DNA from: Symbiodinium microadriaticum
Lineage: Eukaryota > Sar > Dinophyceae > Suessiales > Symbiodiniaceae
Direction: 5' to 3'
DNA length: 64,000 bases
Assembly: GCA_001939145.1 (NCBI GenBank)
Contig: LSRX01000669.1
Coordinates: forward strand, 149,785 to 213,784
This document shows, in pieces, positions 28,958-38,635 of the stretch (positions are counted from its first letter, which is position 1; each line of letters opens with the position of its first letter). Below the pieces are notes generated by a model. That model did no database searches. It saw only the letters and a list, made by a program, of their open reading frames with translations, and was not told the DNA's origin. The translations under genes were made by a program, and so were the position numbers.

Positions 28958-29943
28958 AGTTCTCCTACGCCCTCGCAGATCCCTTTAAGGAACCCTTTTA
29001 TATAATCAGAAGCCATACACGCAATCCGAAAAGCAACCTACGTTTCACAACAATAACAATAATAATAAGAATAGTCATAATAAGAAAAATAGTAATAATA
29101 CCAGTAATATGAATAGTAGCAATAATGATAGTGATAATAATCATGGTAATAGTCGTAATAGTAATCATCATAGGAGTATTCGCAATAGTGAGCACTTGGA
29201 TCTTTCGGGCCTTAAAGGTCTTGAGAATATAAGGCTTAGGATGCAGGAGGTCGGGCGAAAGGTTTTGATTAAGTCATTCCAAAAGACACTTTAAACTTAA
29301 AATCCTAACCCCTACATTAAGCCCTAACCCCGACATAAACTCTAAACCCTATATAAACCCTGAACCTTTAACCCCGGAACTATAAACCGTAGGGTTTAGA
29401 TCCACCTTCCGCGCCCAGATAGGCAGGGAGTGGTGAGGTCGGTGGCTGCAACCCTGTGCTTCCGGTTACGTGCAATAGGAAGTTCTCTACATCAGGGTCC
29501 TTTTTTAAGAACTCCTTGAGGGGATTCATAAGGGTTTCTATGGGGTTTCGATCAGGGTACTATAAGGGTGGCTTTCTAAAGCAGGATACCTTGTGGACTT
29601 TGGGCATCCTTTTCAACAGGTGCCGCAGTATTTTGGGGCAACCGAGGCCAAATTGAGCAGCCTCGCTTAGGCAAAGAAGTCGGTGAAGGCAGAATGAGCT
29701 GATGTGAGAGAGCTATCCGACACCATATAGGGTTTAGGGTTTAGGGTTTAGGTTCTGACAACTGTCTAGGTCGCCAAAATTGCTTAGCCCTACAAATCCG
29801 AAGCCTGCAGTGATTTGATTTTTCGGAGCAGAAGACGCAAGCCTGTTGCCGACGGATGCATTCAGCAGCCGCAGCACATACACAGTACGAGTTAGGATTT
29901 CAACACTCTAAAACCCCTCCACCATAAAACCCACTGCAGACCC
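28958..29943. repeat. 986-bp exact duplication, copy 2
   Basis: Same content as copy 1, including its exons. Sequence after it is unique. Confidence 0.95.
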
Positions 29944-29954
29944 TTTTATGCGCA

Positions 29955-30047
29955 GGTGCTGAGGAGCCTCTCTTACCACAGCTTAGCGACGCCTCTTGGA
30001 CTGCGCTCCAGGGGAAGAAGCCTCAACCCTCAGCCATGAAACCCTAA
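29955..30047 (+). CDS. Possible terminal exon
   Basis: Frame with GAEEPLLPQLSDASWTALQG and a basic tail ending TAA in telomere-like sequence. Confidence 0.4.
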   Translation, partial: GAEEPLLPQLSDASWTALQGKKPQPSAMKP

Positions 30048-30072
30048 AGCCTCAACCCTAAACCATGAAACC

Positions 30073-30342
30073 CTAAACCCTAAACCATGAAACCCTAAGC
30101 CATGAAGCCCTAGAGCTCTGAGGCCTCATGTCGAGGCCGGAATTATTAGTTTTCAGGGTCCTACAGTACCCGTCCACACCTCCCAAAAAGTTGTTAATGA
30201 CCACACGAACATGCAAAAGCCTAGCGCCCCAGACGCTAGGTCGCTCATGAAACAACACGCTTCGGCGAAAAAGCCCGAAACGGTAGACGTGAAACGCCGA
30301 AGTCGTGAAGTCCTGCGGACAAACTCCAACCACCATAAACAC
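30073..30342 (-). CDS. Open frame of 89 codons
   Basis: Contains MVVGVCPQDFTTSAFHVYRF and VVINNFLGGVDGYCRTLK; the last residues come from TTTAGGG-like repeats and TAG. CTCTAG just upstream could be an acceptor. Unrecognised. Confidence 0.5.
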   Translation of the reverse strand: MFMVVGVCPQDFTTSAFHVYRFGLFRRSVLFHERPSVWGARLLHVRVVINNFLGGVDGYCRTLKTNNSGLDMRPQSSRASWLRVSWFRV

Positions 30343-30479
30343 CTAGAGCCGAGCCTATAATCGCCTCTAGCCTAAACCGCACCCAACAAAGCTGAAAACC
30401 CATAGAAGCTCGAAGTTCTTCACCCGACTTCCTTCTACTTCCCTAAGACCCTGGAGCCCCCAAGGCCCCAAAATCCCAG

Positions 30480-30670
30480 AGCCCTACAGCCTTAAAGCCC
30501 TAAACCCCTAACTCAAAGCCTTAGATAAACCCTAAACCCTATAAACCTATAACCCTAAACCCCATAGCCCTAAATATAAACCCTATATCCCCTAACCCCT
30601 GAACCCTAAACCCTAACCCCTGAACCCAAGCCCTAAACACTATAGCCCCTAACCCCTAAACCCTAAACTT
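30480..30670. repeat. Telomere-like array, CCCTAAA on top
   Basis: C-strand units with ATATAAACCC interruptions. Confidence 0.85.
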
Positions 30671-30797
30671 AAGACCCAAGAAACCCAAAAGTTCGGCTCC
30701 CGCAAACCCGAGCCGAGGACTGTCCAAAGGATCTTCGCTACGTAGGCACTTTGCTTTATGGCATATAGGGTTTAGGGTTTGGGGCCTCAGGGCTTAG
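30663..30797 (+). CDS. Candidate exon, basic
   Basis: Frame with RPKKPKSSAPANPSRGLSKG and SSLRRHFALWHIG before TAG. GCTAC|GTAGGC in another frame is a donor-like site. Confidence 0.4.
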   Translation, partial: LNLRPKKPKSSAPANPSRGLSKGSSLRRHFALWHIGFRVWGLRA

Positions 30798-30960
30798 CGG
30801 TTTTAAGGTTTGGGTTTAGGGTTATAGGGTTTAGGGGTTTTGGGTTTTGGGTTTTTTTCCTGGTTTTGGGGCTTTGGTGTTTGGGGTTTTTATTTTGGGG
30901 GAGTAGGGTTGAGTGTTTCGGGATTATGGTCTTTGGGATGAGTGTTTCGGGTTTAGGTTT
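30770..30960. repeat. Degenerate G-strand telomere-like array
   Basis: TTTAGGG mixed with TTTTGGGTTT runs. Confidence 0.75.
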
Positions 30961-31301
30961 CTTCAGTTCAAGGTTATGCTTCTTTCGGTTTTTAGGGCTT
31001 AGGGATATTATTATACGGATTAGTTTATAGGCTGTAAGATTTTACGGATTGTATGCTTCAGGGTCTCAGGGGTTTTCGGGATTACAGGGTTTAAGGTTTA
31101 GGTCCTAACGGCTTCAGATTGTTGGAATAGGGTCTTATGTGAATTTAGTAGGGTTTGTATCGGCAAAGGGTTGTGGCACATCGGGTGCATCACGCCTAAA
31201 AGCTACGTCTAGTCTTCCACCCGCCATGTCGTTGTCTCTGCATCTTTTTCTCGTCGCGTCCAAAAAGAAGGTAGATTCCTATAGGCAGATGTGTATACGG
31301 C

Positions 31302-31679
31302 TTATGTGAAGTTTCTGGTTGAGTACCTGAAATACTGCGTTGGATTTGTGGGACCCGCAGTTTTTTGCGAGCCTTTCTGCGATTCGCAAGTCTTAGCTCG
31401 AGGCGTAAACGGCAGTGCACTGTTTTCGATTGCAGGCGCTCCAACCTTAAGGACGAAATGAGCCTCAAAAGTAGGGGCTCTATACCCTTATACTATGAAG
31501 TACTTTATATGGTATATGAACCTTATAAAACCCTTTTAGGGTTCATTTCGTCCTGAAGGAACTAGGCTTGGTTCCAAACTGAAAGCCCTGCAACAGGGAC
31601 CCTGGACCTTCAACACTGACTTGACTAAGCTTGACGAAGCACCAAACCCAAGCCAAAACTTGACATTGAGGCCTTCAAA
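31302..31679 (-). CDS. Candidate gene split by a family F palindrome
   Basis: Exon 1 (31679-31560), preceded by TTGATATAG, encodes 40 residues including NVKFWLGFGASSSLVKS. Family F follows with an AA TSD. Exon 2 (31442-31302) continues in phase at a codon boundary for 46 residues with GAPAIENSALPFTPRAK, TAA stop. A second, Arg-rich frame is open in the exon 2 region (31196-31468). Confidence 0.5.
31445..31559. mobile_element. Family F palindrome with AA TSD
   Basis: CCTTAAGGACGAAATGAGCC ... GGTTCATTTCGTCCTGAAGG core, AA on both sides. Confidence 0.8.
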
Positions 31680-31765
31680 CTATATCAATAGTATGAGATA
31701 CTACCATACTCTATATGTGTATATATATATATGTACTATACTCTTAAGAGACTACACTAGACTAG

Positions 31766-31909
31766 GAAGCACTCAAAGAGGCGGTGCCCGCTTCGATTGT
31801 GCAGACGGCCAAGCCTCTGCCAGTAGCGGCGAGTGGAAGCTGCTCGTCTGAAGAAGGCCGTGTTTCTGATTCGGCTTTGGGTTTAGGGGTTTGGTGTTAT
31901 AGGGTTTAG
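31766..31909 (+). CDS. Candidate exon
   Basis: After GACTAG, a frame encodes EALKEAVPASIVQTAKPLPV and a Ser/Glu-rich piece, ending TAG in a TTTAGGG array. Confidence 0.45.
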   Translation, partial: EALKEAVPASIVQTAKPLPVAASGSCSSEEGRVSDSALGLGVWCYRV

Positions 31910-32370
31910 GGGTTTGGGGTTTAGGGTTTAGGGGTTTGGGTTTTGTATTTTGGTTTTTGGCGTTAGGGTAGGGTTTATGGTTTAGGCTTTACGTAGGCGG
32001 CTTCCAATCCCCGTGATATGGACGAAGCGAAATAGGGTCTTAGGAATAGGTTATCCCTAAGGGTCCAAGTACCCAAATAACAAGCCTTAGGTTCCGAAAA
32101 CCATTCAGAGGATAGTACTTGGGACCCAGGCCCTATAAACCCTAAACCTATTGGGGTACTTGGATCTTTTTGGTTCGAGTATCGGTACCTTTTGCAACGG
32201 TGCCATACTACTCTTGGGGACCTAAAAGGGGCCTTAATTTAGAGAACTACCCGTATAGTGGGTATGGTATAGATGCAGTACCAGGGCTGTAGGGCGTGCG
32301 ATTGATAATTTGAAAGCAAGCCATGCAAGAGGCTGGCTCACAAGCCCAACGCACATCCCAATTCAATACC

Positions 32371-32712
32371 TTAACCTCGAACCCTAAATCCACAGTCCCG
32401 TGCCCGAAGTTCTGAACACTGGAACCTATCGGCCCACATAAGATTATTCGCTATCCGGACCTCCATATGGGCCATAGCCCCGACCCAGAGCAAAAGACAA
32501 GACGTCTTCGGGACAGGCACAGGGTCATAATAAACTTGATCATAGTAACTGCATATGGACATGGACTGAAAATGGGGAACAGCATTGCCAATGATCCTGA
32601 CCTCCGGCATTTTGCTCTTGTGGTGTTTCCGAGTGAAGCAACTTGCAAAGAGGCACTGCAGTGTGACGTGTCCTTTACACATCTCTAAGCCCCATGCCCT
32701 AATACCTTGCAT
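32371..32712 (-). CDS. Open frame of 113 codons
   Basis: ATG at 32712; contains TLQCLFASCFTRKHHKSKMP, SICSYYDQVYYDPVPVPKTS and a hydrophobic CLLLWVGAMAHMEV. A 73-codon plus-strand frame overlaps it. Another ATG-led minus frame, MSGARRVAASSSHVRTTLD, lies just upstream near 32790. Confidence 0.5.
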   Translation of the reverse strand: MQGIRAWGLEMCKGHVTLQCLFASCFTRKHHKSKMPEVRIIGNAVPHFQSMSICSYYDQVYYDPVPVPKTSCLLLWVGAMAHMEVRIANNLMWADRFQCSELRARDCGFRVRG

Positions 32713-33019
32713 CCTCAGTTCCGGTTTGTGTCCAAGGTCGTTCGGACGTGGCTACTGGATGCTGCCACGCGTCGTGCTCCAGACATGTTTGAAAAGAACT
32801 CTGAGCCCTAACCCCAAAACCCTTTAAGGAACCCTAAACCCTTTTGAAATAACCCTTAAAAAGGAACCCTTATAGTACCCTTAAATACCCTGACTTAACC
32901 CTGAAAAGAAGCCTCAACCCCACAACCCTCAACCCTAAACACCAAAATCCTCAAACTATGAGTCCTTGGAGCCTTAGGTGTCCGATAGTAGTACGCTTAC
33001 GACCCATGTTAGGGATCAT

Positions 33020-33097
33020 ATGGCACCCTCATCCTCGGGGCAACAGGGCGTAGCCTGTTTCCCTTTTCGTGGCTCTTCGACTCCTGGAACAACCTAG
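33020..33097 (+). CDS. Small ORF next to a family J palindrome
   Basis: 25 codons, MAPSSSGQQGVACFPFRGSS, stopping at TAG beside the element at 33104. Confidence 0.25.
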   Translation: MAPSSSGQQGVACFPFRGSSTPGTT

Positions 33098-33103
33098 ACC
33101 CCA

Positions 33104-33181
33104 AAGAACCTACCTTTCCAAGGACTCATGTAAGGTGATTTCCTTACATGAGTCCTTGAAAAGGTAGGTCCTTTGGGGTTA
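33104..33181. mobile_element. Family J palindrome
   Basis: CCCCAAAGAACCTACCTTTC ... AAAGGTAGGTCCTTTGGGG. Confidence 0.8.
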
Positions 33182-33312
33182 GGAATTACCTGAAAACCAA
33201 ACAGGGCTCTAGGGTTCTAGGATTCTCTTGTTCTAGGGTTTAGGCTTTAGGGTTTAGGGAGCCCTTGGCCAAACAAAAGGGTTTGGGGTTCTAGGGTTTA
33301 GAGTTTAAGGGA

Positions 33313-33414
33313 ATGCGCAGATTTATTGGGGATCTTCGAGGACCGAGCGCAGGAAGACTCACTGGCTCGACTCATCTAGATCTTATACTGCTTCTAGGCT
33401 TCGTAGAGCCCTGA
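33313..33414 (+). CDS. Small ORF of 33 codons
   Basis: MRRFIGDLRGPSAGRLTGST followed by hydrophobic LDLILLLGFVEP, TGA stop. Confidence 0.35.
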   Translation: MRRFIGDLRGPSAGRLTGSTHLDLILLLGFVEP

Positions 33415-33597
33415 TAGAACCCTCTTGCTCCCTTAAAAGCAACTAGTTTAGGGTTATGGTAGCTTATAGAACCCTCCAGATTCCCCAATGGAATCATCTT
33501 AGGGTTAGGGTTATGGTAGAAAGCCCTAGAAGCCAATCCCCAAAACCCCGCCCCGAAAACTGATCCCCGAACCCTAAAGCCCGTTAATGTAGGAGCC

Positions 33598-33712
33598 TTA
33601 AAAGATCGAATAGGGTTTTTTGGGGGTTTCCTCGTTATAAATATGGTGTAATGTACCCCCACCCTCCGCCCCCTCAAACCCTGTTCTAATTATTAAGGCC
33701 CCTACATTAGAT
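33598..33712. mobile_element. Family G palindrome
   Basis: TAATGTAGGAGCCTTAAAAG ... TTAAGGCCCCTACATTA. Confidence 0.75.
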
Positions 33713-33737
33713 CCCTTGAAGGAACCGTTTAGGTGTT

Positions 33738-33845
33738 ATGGCAGAAAGCCAGGAAGTCTCAGCGACATTCGCACAGTCGAGCCCCGCCCGTGGGCCGAGA
33801 TCGATCGAGTTTTGTTTGTGGTTTTGTTTACTTGCTTTTTGTTAA
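33738..33845 (+). CDS. Small ORF of 35 codons
   Basis: ATG-led MAESQEVSATFAQSSPARGP then a hydrophobic C-terminus IEFCLWFCLLAFC. A second frame (33733-33945) is open too. It begins about 25 bp after family G. Confidence 0.35.
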   Translation: MAESQEVSATFAQSSPARGPRSIEFCLWFCLLAFC

Positions 33846-34271
33846 TGGATCCTGGATGCTGGATGGGGCTGTAGGTGCTGAAAGGATCTTTCAGGGATTT
33901 GATGGGTCTTTTTCCTGGGGTTTTATGGGATTGAATTTTGTTTGAACGGTTTTGTAACCTTTGAAGTGCTCCCTGCTGGTGTTTATGGGTTGCTTGTTAT
34001 GAGCGTGTGTGCGTCCTGAGTCTTGAGATGGGGTGTTAGAGGTTGCTGCCAGTGCTCGTAGGGCTTTGCATATTTCAAAAAAACAAGGCCTTTGTGCGGT
34101 TTCCGAGAGGGTGTTGCAAGGGTTCCTCTAAGGGTTTTGCAAGATTTCTATGAGGGGCTACAGAAAGTTTTAGCGGTTTGGGTTTAGGATTGAGATGTTG
34201 TGTTTTGAAGGGCTTCAGAAAGTTTTGAAAGTTCAGAAAGCACGGGTCTTCATTCACATCTCGCCTCTTGG

Positions 34272-34628
34272 TTGTCGCGGAGACCCCATAAAAAAGAAGG
34301 ATACCGGTTCGGGGAACCTTCGGGCAAACTCGATGCTTGTCCTAGAAGGTCGACGGAACTAGATTGTAATGTATATATTGTACAGAAATACAAAAATGGA
34401 TATGACTTATGCAGAGAAGTAAATCAATCTGACGATCAATCGATCGACATGTACAAACATACGTGTGTGCGCAAGGAAATCACTAACTTCAGCGTGCAAG
34501 TGTATCATGACAAGCATTTGTGTATACATGCCAACATAACTCGACCGACACGGCTCTTCGACTGGACTGTGATACGGACTTCACGAACGGCCCCCAAACC
34601 TAGACCAGAGCATAAACTTAAAACCTAA
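34272..34628 (+). CDS. Open frame of 118 codons
   Basis: Contains FGEPSGKLDACPRRSTELDC and SIDMYKHTCVRKEITNFSVQ; ends in CCCTAAA-like sequence. Cys/His/Tyr-rich; unrecognised. Length makes chance less likely but not negligible. Confidence 0.4.
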   Translation: MSRRPHKKEGYRFGEPSGKLDACPRRSTELDCNVYIVQKYKNGYDLCREVNQSDDQSIDMYKHTCVRKEITNFSVQVYHDKHLCIHANITRPTRLFDWTVIRTSRTAPKPRPEHKLKT

Positions 34629-34724
34629 ACCCTAAACCCCTAAACCCCTAAACACGCAAACAGTGCCCGAGGCGAGCAGCGGCTCAGCAGCGAGCAGCGA
34701 GGTTCGCAAAAAGTGTTAAGGTTA

Positions 34725-34832
34725 CCCTAAGGGTCCATGTAGCCAAATAGATATACTTTGGCCTTAAAGTAGTGCCCATATCAGTACTTTGGGGCCAATG
34801 TATATACTATTTGGGTACATGGACCCTTAGGG
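34725..34832. mobile_element. Family A palindrome
   Basis: CCCTAAGGGTCCATGTAGCC ... GGTACATGGACCCTTAGGG; flanks TTA/TTT, an imperfect TSD. Confidence 0.8.
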
Positions 34833-34854
34833 TTTGGGTTTCTTGGGCTTCTAG

Positions 34855-35376
34855 GGGTTGGGGGGAGGGGTGAGGGGGGGGAATCGGATTTCGCTTTTTT
34901 TCTTTAGCTTCTACGAACTGTTTGCAGCTTTTGATATTCTTTTATGGGGGCATGGAGGCGTCAAGCCCCGCAGCCTACATCCCACAAACTTGAGACCCCC
35001 CGCCCGAGACCACTTCCCAAAGGCTCCATGTACCTTTACAGTAGCTACTTAGGCCTTAAAGGGGTCCCTATATAGGTACTTTGAGGCCTAAGTATCTACT
35101 ATGAAGGTACATGGAGCCTTTGGGTTTGATGATCTCAGAGCCCGGAAGGCCTCGAGCTCGCCCGGCACGCCCGTGGCCGGCGGCGCTACGGCCGTGGTCG
35201 GCGAAGGAGGGGAGGGGCATTTAGGGCCTTGGGGTGTATGCTATTCTTTAAGGGTTTCAGAAGGGGTTTCGTCGGAAATTTCTGGGGGAGGGTCGATCGG
35301 CTTTGTTCTTGAAATGTTTATTTGGCTGAAAATAAGCACTGAGAGGCTCGATTCAGAGGAGTCTAGAGGGTCGTAG
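34855..35376 (+). CDS. Candidate gene split by a variant family A palindrome
   Basis: Left frame to 35015 ends LHPTNLRPPARDHF. The element 35016-35124 is flanked by TT. Removing it plus one TT continues in phase with DDLRARKASSSPGTPVAGGA, a Gly-rich region and IGFVLEMFIWLKISTERL, ending TAG. About 135 residues in one frame across the join. Confidence 0.5.
35016..35124. mobile_element. Variant family A palindrome with TT TSD
   Basis: CCCAAAGGCTCCATGTACC ... GGTACATGGAGCCTTTGGG. Confidence 0.8.
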
Positions 35377-35561
35377 GGTTTAGGGCTCAGTGCCTTTATA
35401 GGGTATTTTTAGGGTTTCCGGTGTACTTAGAGGCATTGAGGGTGTTTGGTTCAGGCTTCAGGCGTGTGCGGGTGTAGGCTTCAAGGCCCATGTAGGACTT
35501 CGTGTTCAATGTCTCCTTGTAGGTTTAGGGTTTAAAGTTAAACATAGCGGCCTGAAAAATT

Positions 35562-35647
35562 ACCTAGACTATTTTGGGGGTTCCTTATTATCATTATAGT
35601 ATATTGGACCCCAGAACCCTATTCTAATTATTGCGGCCCCAACAGTA
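35562..35647. mobile_element. Family G palindrome
   Basis: GACTATTTTGGGGGTTCC ... GGACCCCAGAACCCTATTC. Confidence 0.6.
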
Positions 35648-35751
35648 GGCGACTGTTTGCTGTTTGTATTTCCCCCGCCACCGATCCCGATGCCGTGCCT
35701 GCCGTGACGGCCGCGAGCAGCGGGCACATGACGACAGCAAGTGAATCGTAG
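35648..35751 (-). CDS. Possible exon between two palindromes
   Basis: The 104 bp between families F and G is open, encoding DSLAVVMCPLLAAVTAGTAS and EIQTANSRLL, GC-rich unlike its flanks. A different phase is also open. Confidence 0.35.
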
Positions 35752-35865
35752 CCTTAAGGACCAAAAGACCCTTAACACTAGGGACCCTATATACCCTTAT
35801 GACTATGAATCCCTATTATGGTATATGAGCCTTAAACCCGTTTAGGGTTCATGTCGTCTTCAAGG
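35752..35865. mobile_element. Family F palindrome
   Basis: CCTTAAGGACCAAAAGACCC ... GGGTTCATGTCGTCTTCAAGG core. Confidence 0.75.
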
Positions 35866-36063
35866 ACCCCGACCTTCCATCTACCCGCTAAAGACCCTAA
35901 ATACCCTCTAAAGACCCTAAAATACCCTTAGTTTGGGACCATATACCCCTCTTAGAGGGCTCTGTCCTGGTAGACATGGTAGCCAAGCTGCTCTGAGCTC
36001 TTGTCTGGTTTAGGATGTCAAGGTTTAGGGTTTTGGGCTCTGAGAGCCATTTTTGGGATGTAG

Positions 36064-36183
36064 TGGGCGGGTGGATGCAAACATAAGGTGGGGCGACAGA
36101 GCATTGACGTTGCCAGCCTCACTGCGCTGCTAGCTTTTGATGTTTGCAGCCCATGTGCAACCCTTGCGTGGTTCTCCGCTTAA
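36064..36183 (+). CDS. Possible terminal exon
   Basis: After GGGATGTAG the frame encodes KVGRQSIDVASLTALLAFDV and CSPCATLAWFSA, TAA stop. Confidence 0.45.
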   Translation, partial: WAGGCKHKVGRQSIDVASLTALLAFDVCSPCATLAWFSA

Positions 36184-36256
36184 TCTGCATTTCGGAAACC
36201 GGTTTTTGAAGGCATAGATATAGATCTATAAGTCTATAAGCTTAGGAGGCTGACGG

Positions 36257-36544
36257 TGCTCATTTGTACATGTGTTCTCCACGTTTTTTGTCGGGTGGCT
36301 GAAGCTGTTGGGCAAGCTCAAAACCGGTTATCTCAAGCATCATCCTCTAAACCTGACGTGTACATGTATTTTCGCGTGCCCATTCACTTCGTTTTATGTT
36401 GACAGGCTGGCCATTTGGTTCCCCTGCTTATTGGGAACATCTGGGAACGTACTCTTTTCGGCGATGGAGCCTGTAGGGCACACGACAAACTATTGTCTGT
36501 GGGCCCACAAGCCCTATACCCTAAACCTTCACACCCTACCCTAA
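36257..36544 (+). CDS. Candidate exon of 95 codons, membrane-like
   Basis: Open from after TGA at 36254. Hydrophobic segments FVHVFSTFFVGWLKLL, CIFACPFTSFYV and LAIWFPCLLGTSGNVLF suggest two or three membrane passes. The C-terminus runs into CCCTAAA-like sequence beside a family J element. Unrecognised. Confidence 0.5.
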   Translation, partial: CSFVHVFSTFFVGWLKLLGKLKTGYLKHHPLNLTCTCIFACPFTSFYVDRLAIWFPCLLGTSGNVLFSAMEPVGHTTNYCLWAHKPYTLNLHTLP

Positions 36545-36548
36545 CCCC

Positions 36549-36632
36549 AAAGAACCTACTTTTTTAAGGACTTATATAAGAAAATCATAATAAGGAACCC
36601 TAAAAAAGGAGGTTCTTTGGGGTCCAGGTAAA
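36549..36632. mobile_element. Family J palindrome
   Basis: CCCCAAAGAACCTACTTTTT ... AAAAAGGAGGTTCTTTGGGG. Confidence 0.85.
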
Positions 36633-36649
36633 CCCTACAACCCGAAGCC

Positions 36650-36853
36650 TTGCATCAGCATCCTCGAACCGTACGTAAACCCTATTGCACGAAAGCTCTA
36701 GCCGCAAGCCTAAGCTATGAGCTCAGCAGATGCAAAACTAAGCCCCAAGAGATCCATGTACCCATACGTGGGCGCTTAGGCACGAAGATGAACTTAGAGG
36801 AAGCCCTCCACGGCCGTAGTATCCATATTTTAGGGCCTTGGGTTAGGGTGTAG
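36650..36853 (+). CDS. Open frame of 67 codons
   Basis: Contains LAASLSYELSRCKTKPQEIH and TKMNLEEALHGRSIHILG. Part may derive from an old family A copy (GATCCATGTACCC). Confidence 0.35.
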   Translation: MHQHPRTVRKPYCTKALAASLSYELSRCKTKPQEIHVPIRGRLGTKMNLEEALHGRSIHILGPWVRV

Positions 36854-37080
36854 CAGCTGTTGCGATGTAAACAATCAATGCTAAACTACGGCGGATGATA
36901 AAAATCCTGCATTACCCATAATAAGGATTTTACCATAGTTCCCATATTTTAGGGTCCTGAAGGTAATGCAGGGTTTATATCATGAACAGTATTGTGCTGT
37001 TCTGGCAGTTCATGCCTCAGACTGCAAATGCAACAAAAAGGCTCAACCTGCGTTTCAGACTAGTGCCGAGGATGGCCATG
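36854..37080 (+). CDS. Candidate exons split by a family D palindrome
   Basis: Left segment after GTGTAG encodes QLLRCKQSMLN to 36888. Family D with a TA TSD follows. In phase after removal: CAVLAVHASDCKCNKKAQPA, continuing toward the next element. An opposite-strand reading from the gene at 37375 competes over 36995-37065. Confidence 0.4.
36889..36989. mobile_element. Family D palindrome with TA TSD
   Basis: CGGCGGATGATAAAAATCC ... GGTTTATATCATGAACAG. Confidence 0.75.
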
Positions 37081-37189
37081 TACCCCAAGGCTACCTATAC
37101 TAGATCGTATATACTTATGCCTCGAAGTACCTGTACAGGAACCGCTTTCAGGCCGAAGTATATACTATATAAGTACCTGGAGCCTTTGG
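37065..37189. mobile_element. Diverged family A palindrome
   Basis: GGCCATGTACCCC ... AAGTACCTGGAGCCTTTGGG with ATATACTT / AAGTATAT inside. Confidence 0.6.
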
Positions 37190-37375
37190 GATAGGCACCT
37201 GATGTGGATGTAGTTCACCCGCTGAGCCCCCTATATAAGTCGTACACCTACCTCCCCAATTCCTAGGAAGGCTGCTGCCAAGAGCCGTCCGGTCCTCAGT
37301 ACCCTTTTGGTGTCTTCTTGATTCAGCATTTGCGGCGTATTGTAGTAAAATCGCAGACGGACTCTCAAGGGACAT
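37148..37375 (-). CDS. Candidate gene, ATG-led, 62+ codons
   Basis: Starts MSLESPSAILLQYAANAESR and continues hydrophilic to GELHPHQVPI at about 37192, where the diverged family A element begins. If the element is removed, about 16 more codons to TGA follow in phase. Unrecognised. Confidence 0.5.
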   Translation of the reverse strand: MSLESPSAILLQYAANAESRRHQKGTEDRTALGSSLPRNWGGRCTTYIGGSAGELHPHQVPIPKAPGTYIVYTSA

Positions 37376-37589
37376 GACTACTAATTATTGCCCTAAGGTC
37401 TAAGGTTCTGTGCACGCCCCAGAAATTCATACACAGGTCTCAGTAGCTTAGAAGCAAAACGACATTCTCGCCCTACAATCCCTGTGCAGTAACAGTAACA
37501 CTATTCCCTGATAGTCCCGGTACTAGAGTATCTCATCATAATGCTCTTATCATTGTAATGACAGAAACAAAACCCACGAGGAGACCTGA

Positions 37590-37740
37590 CCCCTAAACCC
37601 TAAACCCCTCAACCCTAAACCCCTAAACCCCTAAACCCCTAACCCCTAAACCCCTAAACCCTAAACCCTACCTCAAACACATTAAACCAAAACGATCAAA
37701 CCCAACACCCTAAACCCTAAACCCTAAACACTACCTTCAC
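37590..37740. repeat. Telomere-like array, CCCTAAA on top
   Basis: C-strand units with CCCCTAA octamers. Confidence 0.85.
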
Positions 37741-37747
37741 ACATTAA

Positions 37748-37921
37748 AACAAAAAAAGCCCTACCTTAACCGAGGTCCTCTCGGTGAACCTCCGCTGGCC
37801 GACAGATGGGGGCCAGGAGGGCTGGCTGGCGGAGCGCCGGAGGGCAATGGAGGCCTCTGACAACTTTGGGGGTTCCTTTAAAGGTTTCCCTTTGTGGGGC
37901 TCCTTGAAAAGGGTTCCATAA
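37748..37921 (+). CDS. Candidate exon of 57 codons
   Basis: Contains TEVLSVNLRWPTDGGQEGWL and AERRRAMEASDNFGGSFKGF, TAA stop. GC-rich compared with its flanks. No start codon, so likely a 3' exon. Confidence 0.55.
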   Translation, partial: NKKSPTLTEVLSVNLRWPTDGGQEGWLAERRRAMEASDNFGGSFKGFPLWGSLKRVP

Positions 37922-38291
37922 AGGCTTATAGGGTTTAAGGGGCTTGGGGGGGGGTAGTGTTGGCGGGTTTTAGGGGTTTCGGGTTCGCGGCTTGGGGTTT
38001 TAGGGTGGCTTGGGGTTTAAAGTATCTTCGGGGTTTTTTGGAGGTTTCCTTTCAGGGCTCTGCAAGGGTGATTTGGTTTTGGGCCTTGCGTATAGGATTG
38101 GGGAGTTGGGGGTTTTAAGTAGGGGTTGTATGGTACTCTTGTTGTAGAAAACTTATGGAAACACTTATGGATTCCTTTAATTAAGGAACCCGAAAAAGGA
38201 CCCTAATTCAGAGAACTATCCATAATCAGTGTCAATCACTCTGACGGCTTTCAGGCTTGTTTTTGCTGTTCGGTCGGAATCTACAAAAAGT

Positions 38292-38431
38292 ATGAAGTTA
38301 TTTTGGTTTGGTGAGTTCAGGCATTATCTGTCCAAACAGGCAAAATCTACCGTAAGTATGCCTGTAGTCTAGTGTCGTGTCGGGTTTAGGGTCATGTCTC
38401 TAATTTAAGCGCTCACTCTCTGAACCCATAA
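38292..38431 (+). CDS. Candidate two-exon gene with telomere-like acceptor
   Basis: Exon 1 (38292-38351) encodes MKLFWFGEFRHYLSKQAKST and ends ACC|GTAAGT. The 38-nt intron ends TCGGGTTTAG. Exon 2 (38390-38431) continues in phase for 13 residues to TAA. Donor is consensus; the acceptor is a telomere-like unit. Only 33 residues. Confidence 0.5.
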
Positions 38432-38635
38432 AGTTCTAGCCTGTGCTAAGGTTGTTGAACATGCGGTCACTACTGACAGAATAAATGAAGCCATATAAAA
38501 GATGCCCCTCCCCCATCAAGGAGTTGATGGCAAGACACGGGTCGGAGGAACAAGTGCCGGAGCTCTTGGCTGACATGCATTTTCGAGCCTGAGAGGGCGT
38601 GCGAGAATCGAGTAGAACTCGACTCTCTGTGGAGG

